Assembly (NCBI GenBank): GCA_900473175.1
Contig: UCKM01000027.1
Location: 1-60,108, forward strand
DNA: 60,108 bases
Source: Hyphomicrobiales bacterium
GTDB lineage: Bacteria; Pseudomonadota; Alphaproteobacteria; Rhizobiales; Rhizobiaceae
Direction of reading: 5' to 3'
The notes under the pieces are model-generated. The model saw only the letters and a program-made list of their open reading frames with translations. It was not told where the DNA came from and ran no database searches. Below are positions 49,662 to 58,660 of the stretch, in pieces; positions within the stretch are counted from its first letter, which is position 1, and every line of letters starts with the position of its first letter. The position numbers were made by a program, and so were the translations under genes.

Positions 49662-51245
49662 TTAATGGGCGCCGGCTCCTCCCGCTGCTTTCGTCCTTTC
49701 GGCGAACAAAAGGGCGATGGCCGCAAGGGCGAGAAGGACACCGATGACGGCGAAGGTATCACTGAAGCCCATGATCAGCGCCTGGCGCTTTACAAGACGA
49801 CCAAGGGCGACGACGGCCTGCTGGGCGGCGAGGGCATGATCGGAAACGCCATGGGCCACGAAATAACCGGTCAGCTGGTCGATGCGCTGGTGAACTTCAT
49901 CCCGCGCCAAGGTAACGGATTGCCCGATAATGTTCGAGTGGAACTGTTCACGCTTGGTCAGTACTGTTCCGAGCGTTGCCGTTCCGACGGCACCGCCGAG
50001 ATTGCGCAGCATGTTCGTCAAACCCGATGCGGCAGCGGCATCTGCCGCTGCGATCCCGGCCGTTGTAATTGCCGTGATCGGTGTCAGAACCAGCGCCTGG
50101 CCGATTGCACGAACGATGTTCGGAATCCAGAATTGATCGCCGGCATTGTCCGGTGAGAGCATGACGTTCATGAAACAGCTCGCGGCAAAGATGCTGATTC
50201 CGAGGAAGCCTATGTAACGGGCGTCGAAACGCTTCATCATCATCGGGACAAGCGGGATTAGAAGCAATTGCGGCAGGCCGGTCCAGGCGAGCACATTGCC
50301 AATCTGCTCGGCATTGTAGCGCTGCACCTGCCCAAGGTATTGCGGCAGGATATAGACCGTACCGAACAGCGCGACACCGACGAGGACGTTCACCACCACA
50401 CCAATGGCGAAATTGCGCTGCTTCAACAGGCTGAGCTTGACCAGGGGCTTTCCGACTGTCAGCTCTATCCAGATGAAGGTTGCGAGGAACACGACGGCTA
50501 CGGCGCTGAGCTTCAGGATGAAGGGCGATGAGAACCAGTCTTCTTTGTTGCCTTCTTCAAGCACGGTTTGAAGCGCCGAGAGACCCACCGCCATGGTGAA
50601 TATGCCGGCCCAGTCACCTTCTTTCAGCAGATGGAGTTGCATCGGCGTCTTGTCCAGCGTTGCGGCCAGCGCGATGGCCATGACAGCGCTTGGTATCGCG
50701 TTGATAAAGAAGATGGTCTGCCATCCGTAATTCTCGGTCAGATAGCCGCCGATCGTCGGGCCAATCGCCGGAGCGAAGGTGACCGAGAGGGCGAAGAGGG
50801 CGAGCCCGACCGGCTGTTGCGATTTTGGCAGCTTCGTCAACACCATGGTGAAGGCCATCGGAATCAGTACACCACCGGCAAAGCCTTGCAGGCCGCGCAT
50901 GACAATCATTGAACCAAGATCATGCGCGAAGGCACAGGCTATTGAGAACAGCGGGAACAGGATCGTGTTCACAAGGATGTAGCGGCGAAACGAAAACACG
51001 TTGCTGAAATAGGCGGTGAGCGGAATGACAACGATTTCACCGATCAGATAGGACGTGGAAATCCAGGCACCGTTGTCGACGCCTGTGCCGATACCGCCCT
51101 CGATATCGAGCAGCGAAGCATTGGTGATCTGGATGTTGAGGATCGCCATGAACGCGCCGATCATGCCGGCGAGAACAGCAACCCATTCCTTGGTGCCTGC
51201 GCCCGGTTGTGGGACCGACGCAGCGTCAAAAGTGATGGCAGACAT
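49662..51245 (-). CDS. emrB: DHA2-family MFS drug efflux transporter (EmrB type)
   Basis: A 527-residue inner-membrane transporter with 14 predicted helices, of the DHA2/EmrB group. Motifs: FMAILNIQITNASLLDIEGGI in helix 1 (the usual D-x-T-I-V-N-V-A position), YLIGEIVVIPLTAYFS, MRGLQGFAGGVLIPMAFT, and the antiporter motif C region PAIGPTIGGYL. It should export hydrophobic drugs or acids by proton antiport, working with the EmrA-like adaptor encoded 24 bases upstream. GAGGAG precedes its ATG. Likely controlled by the divergent TetR regulator. Confidence 0.92.
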   Translation of the reverse strand: MSAITFDAASVPQPGAGTKEWVAVLAGMIGAFMAILNIQITNASLLDIEGGIGTGVDNGAWISTSYLIGEIVVIPLTAYFSNVFSFRRYILVNTILFPLFSIACAFAHDLGSMIVMRGLQGFAGGVLIPMAFTMVLTKLPKSQQPVGLALFALSVTFAPAIGPTIGGYLTENYGWQTIFFINAIPSAVMAIALAATLDKTPMQLHLLKEGDWAGIFTMAVGLSALQTVLEEGNKEDWFSSPFILKLSAVAVVFLATFIWIELTVGKPLVKLSLLKQRNFAIGVVVNVLVGVALFGTVYILPQYLGQVQRYNAEQIGNVLAWTGLPQLLLIPLVPMMMKRFDARYIGFLGISIFAASCFMNVMLSPDNAGDQFWIPNIVRAIGQALVLTPITAITTAGIAAADAAAASGLTNMLRNLGGAVGTATLGTVLTKREQFHSNIIGQSVTLARDEVHQRIDQLTGYFVAHGVSDHALAAQQAVVALGRLVKRQALIMGFSDTFAVIGVLLALAAIALLFAERTKAAGGAGAH

Positions 51246-51269
51246 GACACGATACTCCTCTCGCGGCCC

Positions 51270-52454
51270 TTAATGGCTCTGGCGCTGGATAGCGTCGGCC
51301 TTGGTATCGATGCTCGGTTGGACTGACATGCCGGGACGCAGGTCACCTGCAGTCGCGCTGTCGGAATCGAGGACGATCTTTACGGGAATGCGCTGAACGA
51401 CCTTGGTGAAGTTGCCGGTGGCGTTGTCAGGCGGCAGCAGTGCAAATTCCTGGCCGCTGGCCGGAGCAAGGCTGTCGACGTGGCCGTGATAGCTCCGACC
51501 TGGAAACATATCCACCTCGATGTCGACCAGTTGGCCGGTACGAACATTGGTAAGCTGCGTTTCCTTGTAATTGGCAATGACGTAGACCGAAGCAGTTGGC
51601 ACGACGGACATGAGTTGAGTGCCAGCCTGCACATACTGGCCAACACGCAACGTGCGGTTGCCGATGACCCCATCGACGGGGGCGATAATTGTTGCATAGG
51701 ACAGGTTGAGTTCGGCCTGGTGCTGAACGGCGCGATCATGCGCCAGGGCTGCCTTTGCCTGGGCAAGCTCAGCCTCCAACAGATCAACCTGTTTCGTCGC
51801 GGCTTCCAGCGAAGCGCTATCGCGAACGACGGTGGCTTTTGCCGCAGCGATCTGCGCGGCTGCCTGCTGGGCATTCTGGATGTTGCCATAGCCGCTGGTG
51901 GCAAGCGTTGCATAACGCTTGTCATTCTGTTCGGCAAATGTCGCATTGGCTTGATCGACGTCAACCGTGGCGCGCGCCGCCGCGATGATGGATTGCTGTA
52001 TCGCGAGCGACGCCTGCTTGGCTTCGATTGTTGCCTCAGCCGCCGCCACATCGCCTTTTGCCTGCTCAAGCGCAGTCGTGAAGTCGCGATCATCGATCCG
52101 GGCGAGGGGCTGGCCTGCCTTGACGGCTTCATTGTCCTTAACGAGGACGTTGGCGACATAACCCGAGATCTTCGGGGCGACAGCGCTATTGTCCGCCTTC
52201 ACGTAGGCATCGTCGGTCTCGACTTCAAAACGTCCAACCGTCCAGTAATTGTGTCCGTAGTAGACACCTGCGGCAATCAAGATGATCGCGGCTGTGCCAA
52301 GCAGCAGCTTGCGGCCGCGCTTGCGAATAGGCTTTTCGTTAGCGGCTGCCGCTTGCATCGGATCGGCGATGCGCAGCGGCGATCCGGCCTCCGCTGTTGG
52401 TATGATTTCAGTGGGCTGGGCGACATTGTTATTCAAGGCTTGCAGCTTGCTCAT
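51270..52454 (-). CDS. emrA: EmrA-type membrane fusion protein
   Basis: A 394-residue HlyD/EmrA adaptor. A 45-residue cytoplasmic stretch, one membrane helix (LLLGTAAIILIAAGVYYG), then VETDDAYVKADNSAVAPKISGYV (the EmrA lipoyl hallmark), a long coiled-coil region, the second lipoyl half (TIIAPVDGVIGNRTLRVGQYVQAG) and the beta-barrel (VIANYKETQLTNVRTGQ). First gene of the two-gene efflux operon, divergent from tetR; the 135-base gap contains inverted repeats. Confidence 0.92.
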   Translation of the reverse strand: MSKLQALNNNVAQPTEIIPTAEAGSPLRIADPMQAAAANEKPIRKRGRKLLLGTAAIILIAAGVYYGHNYWTVGRFEVETDDAYVKADNSAVAPKISGYVANVLVKDNEAVKAGQPLARIDDRDFTTALEQAKGDVAAAEATIEAKQASLAIQQSIIAAARATVDVDQANATFAEQNDKRYATLATSGYGNIQNAQQAAAQIAAAKATVVRDSASLEAATKQVDLLEAELAQAKAALAHDRAVQHQAELNLSYATIIAPVDGVIGNRTLRVGQYVQAGTQLMSVVPTASVYVIANYKETQLTNVRTGQLVDIEVDMFPGRSYHGHVDSLAPASGQEFALLPPDNATGNFTKVVQRIPVKIVLDSDSATAGDLRPGMSVQPSIDTKADAIQRQSH

Positions 52455-52524
52455 TGCAATCTCCGAATTTCCGGGTCGCCGTCACTTGGGGCTGCGGCCT
52501 TCGGTTAATGAGATTTCTATTTAG

Positions 52525-52585
52525 GAAACTTGATGTTTTCCAAAATACGCTCTATAAACGGGTTGTCAATAATATTTTGGAAAAT
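52525..52585. promoter_or_regulatory. Operator region between emrA and tetR
   Basis: Two inverted repeats: TTTTCCAAAATA (52537-52548) with TATTTTGGAAAA (52574-52585), 12 bases per arm; and GGAAAC-TTGAT-GTTTTCC (52525-52542). The shared core TTTTCC/GGAAAA suggests TetR binding sites covering both divergent promoters. Confidence 0.65.
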
Positions 52586-52589
52586 CGCT

Positions 52590-53237
52590 ATGGTCGTAAA
52601 TCACAAAATTGAGAAACGCCCGCGGGGCCGACCGCAAGTTCGTTGCGACGATGATACGAAAAGTCTCATCATCGAAGCTGCCAACGGACAGTTTCACGAA
52701 TGCGGCTACGCGGCGGCAAGTATGAGCGGGATTGCGCAAAACGCCGGCGTTTCGACCAAAACCCTGTACCGGCTGTTTCCCACCAAGGCAGACCTGTTTG
52801 CCTGCATGATTTCCGATCGCATTGGCCGCTTCTTCCTGGCGATCAATCCGGACGCCCCTACGAACGAAGATATGAGAGCAGGTCTCGAACGCATGCTGAC
52901 CGCCCATGGCATGCTGACACTCTCGGACGACACGATTGATATCATTCGTCTCGTCATCGGCGAATCCGATCGGTTTCCGGAACTCGCGGCATCTTTCTAT
53001 GAACGGGCAATCGTCAAAACGAATGCAGTGATGGAGGCCTGGCTTCGCGAACAAGTCGAGCATGGATGTCTTGCGCTTGACGATCCGCACGCTGCCAGCG
53101 GAATGTTGCGCGGAATGATGGTCATGGAGCCGCAACGCGCGGCCATGTTGCGCCAGATGCCAGCGCCCCAGAGTGAGGAAATCCGGGCACGCGCGAAAAT
53201 GTGTGCAGACCTATTCCTGAAGGGATGTGCAGTCTAG
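52590..53237 (+). CDS. TetR-family regulator of the efflux operon
   Basis: A 215-residue TetR regulator. The N-terminal basic RPRGRPQVRCD is followed by the helix-turn-helix (LIIEAANGQFHECGYAAASMSGIAQNAGVSTKTLYRLFPTKADLFA at about residues 27-72) and a helical ligand domain. ATG 52590 has GGAAAA upstream and lies 4 bases after one operator arm, so binding there would block translation-start-proximal transcription. It is divergent from emrAB and should repress it. Confidence 0.88.
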   Translation: MVVNHKIEKRPRGRPQVRCDDDTKSLIIEAANGQFHECGYAAASMSGIAQNAGVSTKTLYRLFPTKADLFACMISDRIGRFFLAINPDAPTNEDMRAGLERMLTAHGMLTLSDDTIDIIRLVIGESDRFPELAASFYERAIVKTNAVMEAWLREQVEHGCLALDDPHAASGMLRGMMVMEPQRAAMLRQMPAPQSEEIRARAKMCADLFLKGCAV

Positions 53238-53321
53238 CAGCTGATCCTTGGATCAGAGCTCTGTTATGCCCGGATACACGATGAAGACGGATTGTCCTAA
53301 CAAATATAGCAGCCACACCTC

Positions 53322-53350
53322 TTGACAAAGTGTGTACACACACATATACT
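53322..53350 (+). promoter_or_regulatory. Promoter with palindromic operator for marR
   Basis: TTGACA (53322-53327), 17-base spacer, TATACT (53345-53350): almost consensus. The spacer holds the 12-base palindrome GTGTGTACACAC (53330-53341), a likely MarR site. The predicted start of transcription falls at about 53357, the A of the marR start codon. Confidence 0.75.
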
Positions 53351-53356
53351 GGCGGA

Positions 53357-53785
53357 ATGATCAAGTCCTCATCCATGCTTGCGTGCAACAGCTTCACTAC
53401 GAGGCAGGCGGCTCGCTACATCACCAGACTGTATGAGCGACACCTCGGGGCAGCTCACGTTACGAGCACGCAGTTCTCGATACTGGTGTTGCTCAGCGAC
53501 ACGCCGGGTATGACAATGAGCGAGCTCGCGGAGGCATTGGTCATGGAGAGGACGTCACTCGTGCGCGCCATCAAGCCGATGGAAAGAGACGGCTGGTTGA
53601 AGGCGGAGCGGGCATCGCAGGATACGCGAAAACTTGTATTGTCGCTGACCTTACAAGGGCAGAAGAAAGTCCAGGAGGCCTTGCCCTTGTGGCAGAAGGC
53701 TCAGCAGGAATTTGAGGCCCAGGTCGGATCTGAACGAGCCGCCCAATGGCGGCATGATTTTCTGGAATTGACGCGCGGAGCGTAA
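53357..53785 (+). CDS. MarR-family regulator
   Basis: A 142-residue winged-helix regulator of the MarR type: RQAARYITRLYERHLGAAHVTSTQFSILVLLS, the recognition region MTMSELAEALVMERTSLVRAIKPMERDGWL and the wing RASQDTRKLVLSLT. The ATG at 53357 coincides with the predicted transcription start, so the messenger may be leaderless; an ATG at 53375 is the alternative. A palindrome like the one in its promoter occurs before the next gene, which it probably controls too. Confidence 0.87.
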   Translation: MIKSSSMLACNSFTTRQAARYITRLYERHLGAAHVTSTQFSILVLLSDTPGMTMSELAEALVMERTSLVRAIKPMERDGWLKAERASQDTRKLVLSLTLQGQKKVQEALPLWQKAQQEFEAQVGSERAAQWRHDFLELTRGA

Positions 53786-53815
53786 GCTTTTTGGCTAAGC
53801 AAAACCGAGCGCCGA

Positions 53816-53837
53816 TTAATGTGTATATGCACATTAA
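53816..53837. promoter_or_regulatory. Second MarR-type palindrome
   Basis: TTAATGTG-TATATG-CACATTAA, perfect 8-base arms, between marR and the small exported gene. Shares TGTG/CACA with the operator at 53330. Confidence 0.65.
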
Positions 53838-53873
53838 GTTGTCAATCACAAACAGAACGTAAGGAACATAGCC

Positions 53874-54257
53874 ATGATTAGATTTCTGAAAACTGCAGGT
53901 AGTGTCATCTTCTATGGCATGATTGCTACTACGTCACCGGTTCACGCCAGTGAACAGCTCCCCAATGTGAAAGAAGGGCAGGGCGTTGTGACCTCGCTCG
54001 GACCCAATGCCTCGGCCATAACCTATTGGGTCAGCCAGGCAGATGGTTGGCACGTCGTGACGACTGTCGATACAAAAAGTCCGGAAAGCTCGGAGTCAGG
54101 CAATCACGCCGTTGTAAGATTTTCTGCGGTGCTGCAGCCGGGCCAGTCCCAATCGATATCGATTCCTGTGACCATAGGCGAGCGGCAGCCGAAGCTGCTC
54201 ATCCGCCGCGTCGCGGATCGGATCGAAGTGGAGCAGAACTTGGACTTGTTGAATTAG
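53874..54257 (+). CDS. Small exported protein of unknown function
   Basis: A 127-residue protein with a signal peptide (FLKTAGSVIFYGMIATTSPVHA, cleavage likely after HA-S). The mature part is predicted beta-rich (GWHVVTTVDT, VVRFSAVLQPGQSQSISIPVTIG). No cysteines are left after cleavage. Family not recognised. TAAGGAAC precedes ATG 53874. The palindrome upstream suggests control by the adjacent MarR protein. Confidence 0.7.
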   Translation: MIRFLKTAGSVIFYGMIATTSPVHASEQLPNVKEGQGVVTSLGPNASAITYWVSQADGWHVVTTVDTKSPESSESGNHAVVRFSAVLQPGQSQSISIPVTIGERQPKLLIRRVADRIEVEQNLDLLN

Positions 54258-54425
54258 TTCAGCAAGTCCGGTCCTCGGCGTTGTCCCCAATTCGCGCCGA
54301 GGATCTGCGCCTTATCCAGGCACAAGACCGATGCAAGTTGGGTAGGGGTTGTCGTCTCCGCCGTGATTTATCAAGCGACTTTATGCATAGCGATCGATCC
54401 TAGTTGGCGGCCATCGATGCTTCGC

Positions 54426-55769
54426 TTATTCCGTTGAATCGAAGTCGTCCTCCCTGCCGTGCAGCAGGGCGACGAGTGTTTGCAGGCCGCTGTCGAGCTG
54501 ATCCATTGTCGGCGCAGCCAACGCCAACCGAACGGCGTTCGGTGCATGGCCGGGCGTGATGGCGAATGTCGTCGAAGGCGTCAATGCAATATCGCGTCTC
54601 GCTGCGGCAGCGACGAATGCCTGCGAGCGCCAGTGTGCTGGCAGCGTCAGCCACAGATGATAGCATTTTCCATTGGATTTTATTTCGAAGCCTGAAAGAC
54701 GGTCAATTGCCAGTTTCTGACGCGCGCGTGCGTCTAGACGTTTCAGTCCAGCCAGCTCGGCGATGGTCCCGCCGCTCATCATCCGTTCCGCGGCCGCAAA
54801 CGCAAATCCTGATGCGGTCCACCCGCCGGAACGGACCGAAGCGATCACGCTTTCCCGCAATCGATGCGGAGGCACGATAAAGCCGAGCGTTAGGCCGGGA
54901 GCGACCTTCTTGGAGAGACTGTCGATGAAAATGCAGGCGTCCGGCGCGAGTGCGGCAAGCGGCGGCTCATCGTCGAGGAAACCGTAGACATTGTCCTCGA
55001 TGATCGGAAGCCTGAGCCTTTCGACAACGCGCAGCAGATCGGCCCGACGCGCCGCAGGCATGGTCATGCCCAACGGATTCTGGATCGCCGGCTGAATGTA
55101 GATGGCCGAGAGATGAGCCTCACGGTGCGCCTTCTCTACCGAGTCTGGCCGTACACCGTCTTCGTCCATCGCCATTGGCACCAGCGCAATACCCAACCGG
55201 GCGGCGATACCCTTGATGAAGGGGTATGTCAGAGCCTCCACACCGCAACGGCCGCCCGTAGGAACGACTGCAGCGAGAGCTGCAGCAATGCTCTGTCGCC
55301 CGTTGCCGGTGAATACGAGTTGTTCAGGGGCGGGCGACCATGCGCCCTGCGATAGATACTCGGCTCCAAGGCTACGGATTGCCGGCGTTCCGACGCTGGT
55401 CGCCTGTCTCAACGCAGCATCAAGCGCGGCAGGTTTTTCGAGGCCATTCAGGCTTTTTGCGATCATCGCGGTCTGGTTGGGAAGCATCGGGTAGTTGAAC
55501 TCAAGGTCGATCCGGATGGCGCGCGGCTCAGATAGTGCCGCCGCGCCGCGCCTGGCATCGCCGGAGATGAAGGTACCCCTCCCGACTTCGCCGACGGCAA
55601 GGCCACGGCGCAACAGCTCGGCGTAGACGCGGCTCGCCGTCGAGACGGCGATCTTGCGCTCATAGGCAAAGCTGCGCTGTGGCGGCAGGCGGTCGCCCGG
55701 CCTGAGAGTGCCGTCAGCAATTTCTTCGGCAATAGTGTCAGCAAGCTTTACATATTCGGACTTCGACAT
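54426..55769 (-). CDS. MocR-type regulator (GntR helix-turn-helix fused to aminotransferase domain)
   Basis: A 447-residue MocR protein. Residues 1-70 are a GntR winged helix (YVKLADTIAEEIADGTLRPGDRLPPQRSFAY, then VSTASRVYAELLRRGL and GRGTFI). Residues 85-440 are a fold-type I aminotransferase-like domain: FTGNGRQSIAAAL, PAIQNPLGMTMPAARR, IIEDNVYGFLDD, and the PLP lysine in FIDSLSKKVAPGLTLGF. MocR regulators bind PLP or an amino compound and act on divergent genes. Two direct repeats lie just upstream of its start. The divergent DUF1127 and TSUP genes are its likely target. Confidence 0.92.
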   Translation of the reverse strand: MSKSEYVKLADTIAEEIADGTLRPGDRLPPQRSFAYERKIAVSTASRVYAELLRRGLAVGEVGRGTFISGDARRGAAALSEPRAIRIDLEFNYPMLPNQTAMIAKSLNGLEKPAALDAALRQATSVGTPAIRSLGAEYLSQGAWSPAPEQLVFTGNGRQSIAAALAAVVPTGGRCGVEALTYPFIKGIAARLGIALVPMAMDEDGVRPDSVEKAHREAHLSAIYIQPAIQNPLGMTMPAARRADLLRVVERLRLPIIEDNVYGFLDDEPPLAALAPDACIFIDSLSKKVAPGLTLGFIVPPHRLRESVIASVRSGGWTASGFAFAAAERMMSGGTIAELAGLKRLDARARQKLAIDRLSGFEIKSNGKCYHLWLTLPAHWRSQAFVAAAARRDIALTPSTTFAITPGHAPNAVRLALAAPTMDQLDSGLQTLVALLHGREDDFDSTE

Positions 55770-55771
55770 TT

Positions 55772-55808
55772 ATTGCTCCGAGTACAATGTTTTAATTGCT
55801 CCGAGTAC
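55772..55808. promoter_or_regulatory. Direct repeats ATTGCTCCGAGTAC, MocR operator
   Basis: The 14-base sequence ATTGCTCCGAGTAC occurs at 55772-55785 and 55795-55808, 23 bases apart (about two DNA turns, same face). MocR dimers usually bind such direct repeats. It overlaps the mocR promoter region. Confidence 0.75.
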
Positions 55809-55949
55809 TCTATCGGAACATAATGGCTACGTCAAACCGGATTGCACCGGGAATTGCCAAGGTCTGCGGTCAATGAACACGCGGCGGCGCTCAACAAGCG
55901 CCGGCGCCGGCGGAGTCGCATTTCCGCAGAGCAACATCTGGAGGTCGAA

Positions 55950-56186
55950 ATGTCTGCAACTCTTTCAACCATCGAGAAGCCGGCGGGAACAAAGACCCAC
56001 GGCGTATTTCTTCGGACATTCAACGCTTGTTGGCAGCGGATCGCTCGCTATTGCATCCGTCGCGCTGCCATTACAAGCCTGCGCGAACTCGACGACGAAG
56101 CACTTCGGGATATGGGTATCACGCGCTCTCAAATCGAAGCGGCGGCTTATGGCTTCGCGACCAACCCCAACCGGGCGAGGCGGTGA
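55950..56186 (+). CDS. DUF1127 small protein
   Basis: A 78-residue basic protein. The C-terminal part is the DUF1127 pattern: RRAAITSLRELDDEALRDMGITRSQIEAA. DUF1127 proteins are small, arginine-rich and abundant in Hyphomicrobiales; some influence RNA turnover and metabolism. ATG 55950 has TGGAGG upstream. Its stop overlaps the TSUP start (TGATG), so the two are translationally coupled. Confidence 0.85.
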   Translation: MSATLSTIEKPAGTKTHGVFLRTFNACWQRIARYCIRRAAITSLRELDDEALRDMGITRSQIEAAAYGFATNPNRARR

Positions 56187-56965
56187 TGATTGCCACCCCG
56201 GTAGTACCGGAGCTGACCGCTGCCACGATCCTGGTCGCGTTTGCCGGTGTATTCCTGATCAGCTTCATGAGAGGAGCGTTCGGTGGCGGATTCGCTATCG
56301 TCGGAATTCCCCTGTTGTCGATTGTAATGGATCCGGTCACCGCGGGCGGTCTGCTCGCACCCCTGTTCATCGCGATGGATCTGTTCGCGCTGCGCTACTG
56401 GAGGCCCTCGACGTGGTCGAGGGCTGACCTTGTGCTGCTCCTGCCGGGACTCGTGGTCGGCATCGGGTTCGGCTATGGGCTTTTCCGCTTCCTCGACCAC
56501 CGGGCCATCGCGATCGTGATGGCCGTGATCACCCTGATCTTTGTCGGCCTCTGGTTTCTGAGGGGCGGGGAGGTGACTACCCGTCCACGTTCGACCCCGA
56601 AGGCGATTGCTGCGGGTCTTACCTCAGGAGTGACCACGATGGTCGCGCATTCGGGCGGGCCGCCGCTTGCGATGTATCTATTGCCCCTCGGCCTCAGCAA
56701 GGAAATTTACGCGGGAACAACGAGTATGTTTTTCACCGTAGGCAACGCCACCAAGGCGGTGCCGTGGCTGTTGCTGGTGAAGCCTACCGCGGGTGTCTGG
56801 GCATTGATGGCGATTTGCCTCTTTGCCATCCCCAGCGGCGTCTGGCTGGGGTGGCGGCTTAACGGAAGGCTGGACCAGCGTCAGATCTATCGCGCCTGCT
56901 ACGGATTGTTAGTTCTGACTGCGTTGAAATTGTTGTGGGATGGCGTTTCCGGCTTTCTTGTGTAA
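56186..56965 (+). CDS. TSUP-family (TauE/SafE) membrane transporter
   Basis: A 259-residue membrane protein with eight helices of the TauE/SafE family. GAFGGGFAIVGIPLLSIVMDPVTAGGLLAPLF and TTMVAHSGGPPLAMYLLPLGLSKEIYAGTTS are the two repeat-unit hallmarks. These proteins move sulfonates, sulfite or other organic anions. The start ATG overlaps the DUF1127 stop. With the divergent MocR regulator, a nitrogen- or sulfur-containing organic substrate seems likely, by inference. Confidence 0.88.
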   Translation: MIATPVVPELTAATILVAFAGVFLISFMRGAFGGGFAIVGIPLLSIVMDPVTAGGLLAPLFIAMDLFALRYWRPSTWSRADLVLLLPGLVVGIGFGYGLFRFLDHRAIAIVMAVITLIFVGLWFLRGGEVTTRPRSTPKAIAAGLTSGVTTMVAHSGGPPLAMYLLPLGLSKEIYAGTTSMFFTVGNATKAVPWLLLVKPTAGVWALMAICLFAIPSGVWLGWRLNGRLDQRQIYRACYGLLVLTALKLLWDGVSGFLV

Positions 56966-57151
56966 GCGCAGTGCATGATCCGGGCAGGAATTGGTCAGAC
57001 AAATGCCAAGAGCACATTCCATGAGGACGTGATACATTTGCCGTGATTATTATGGCCCTTGGCTCGGGGCAATAGCCCCGCTCCCCACTAAGGATGCGCA
57101 TCTTGCCGGCAGCGGTGTCGACACTCATTAAATACACGGAGGAGATGAACC

Positions 57152-57619
57152 ATGAGTGATCAAATCCCGGCAGATCGTCTCCATTTGGACGATCTCCATG
57201 TGGGGCAGCGCTTTGTCAGCGCCACTCACACAATCGATAAAACACAGATCAGGACGTTCGCCGCGCAATTCGATCCACAATTGTTTCATACTGATGAGGA
57301 GGCAGCCAAGAGTACGCTCTTCAAAGGTTTGGCAGCAAGCGGATGGCATACGGCCGCTATCACCATGCGGCTGAATGTGGAGGGCGGCCTGCCGCTGGCC
57401 GGCGGGATCATTGGGGCAGGAGGAGAAATAAACTGGCCGGCACCGACACGCCCAGGCGATACTTTGCACGTGGAAAGCGAGGTCATCGAAGTCACACCAT
57501 CCCGATCGAAGCCGGATCGCGGTATTGCAGTCATCGTTAGCCGGACCATCAACCAGCGTGGCGAAGTCGTCCAGACGCTCACAGCCAAACTTGTTGTTCC
57601 ACGTAGAGCCACAGGCTGA
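57152..57619 (+). CDS. MaoC-family dehydratase
   Basis: A 155-residue hot-dog fold protein of the MaoC (R-specific enoyl-CoA hydratase-like) family. The hydratase motif appears as FAAQFDPQLFHTDEEAAKSTLFKGLAASGWHT (Asp and His of the active site). The rest forms the hot-dog sheet (LHVESEVIEVTPSRSKPDRGIAVI). GGAGGAGATG precedes ATG 57152. It stands alone between the TSUP gene and the ackA remnant; substrate unknown. Confidence 0.87.
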   Translation: MSDQIPADRLHLDDLHVGQRFVSATHTIDKTQIRTFAAQFDPQLFHTDEEAAKSTLFKGLAASGWHTAAITMRLNVEGGLPLAGGIIGAGGEINWPAPTRPGDTLHVESEVIEVTPSRSKPDRGIAVIVSRTINQRGEVVQTLTAKLVVPRRATG

Positions 57620-57641
57620 TCGTTGCAGGCATGCCGACTTT

Positions 57642-58660
57642 CTAGCCCACGATCATCAATTCTTCGTCAGTTGGCATCACGTAGAGCGTGACCTGGCTAT
57701 CGGCTGTCGAGATAAGCATTTCGCCGCTTTCGTTACGCGCAGGGTCCAACTGCGCCCCTAACCAATTAAGCTTTTTTGCAATCCGCTCGCGCATAATTGC
57801 CGAATTCTCGCCGCTCCCAGCGGTGAACACGAACGCCTCAAGTCCACCCAGCACTGCAGCGAGCGCACCTGCATTCAGACTGATCCGATGGACAAAATGG
57901 TCAAGCGCTAGCGCGGCGCGGACATCGTCGCTCGCCAGAAGTTCGCGCACGTCGTTTGCTGATACCGGACAACCCTTTAAGCCCGGACCCGTTGTAGAGC
58001 ATGTCCTGCAGTTCAGACGGTGTCATCCCGCCTTGGTCGATAAGATAGAGCAGAGCTCCATGATCAAGCTGCCCGCACCGCGTCCCCATTGGCAACCCAT
58101 CAAGGGCCGTCAAGCCCAAAGGTGCACTCTAGGCTTTGCCCGTCTCGCAACGCACACATAGAAGCGCCGTTGCCAAGATGTGCAACGATCACACGTCCCC
58201 TGGCAATATCTGGTGCAACCTCCCGAAGGCGACCTGCCACATATTCATAGGACAGCCCATGGAAGCCATATCGCCGTACCCCCCTCCGCAAAATACCGAA
58301 GCGGCGCAAGCGGTACATATCGCTCAAGCTCCTCCAAGACGTGCTGATCAACACGCACCGGGCGCGCGTAGTCCGGCCCGCCATGGACGACCCGATGGCC
58401 AACCGCGACAAGCTGATCCTCATGTTGGTCCGTAACCACGCTCCGACATGATGCATGGCCGAGGCGAGGTCTGGAACATCCCCGGAAGAATAACTCCGGT
58501 TGACAACCTGTTCGCCCTTTGCGTTCTTGACCGCAAAATGTGGCGTGGTCCCGATACTCTCCAATTGGCCTTTGACCAGCTTCGTAAGGGCGGTACCGAC
58601 GGCGAACACGTCGAATTTCAGGCTGGACGAACCGGCATTAACGACAAGAATCGTGTCCAT
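57642..58660 (-). pseudogene. ackA: Acetate kinase, broken by deletions and frameshifts
   Basis: Starts at 58660 with [18 protein letters not shown], the acetate kinase opening. Further blocks lie in different frames: [18 protein letters not shown] (58245-58439), [22 protein letters not shown] and GRVIVAHLGNGASMCALRDG (58100-58350), [19 protein letters not shown] (57901-58119) and [17 protein letters not shown] (57642-57950). About 45 codons before YGFHGLSYE, containing the catalytic CFDTAFH region, are deleted, and at least three frameshifts separate the pieces. No pta or phosphoketolase gene is beside it. Confidence 0.88.

Noticed and set aside
51480-52508. Plus-strand open frame of 342 codons over emrA
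   Set aside because: Antisense to EmrA with its clear membrane helix and lipoyl motifs; composition only.
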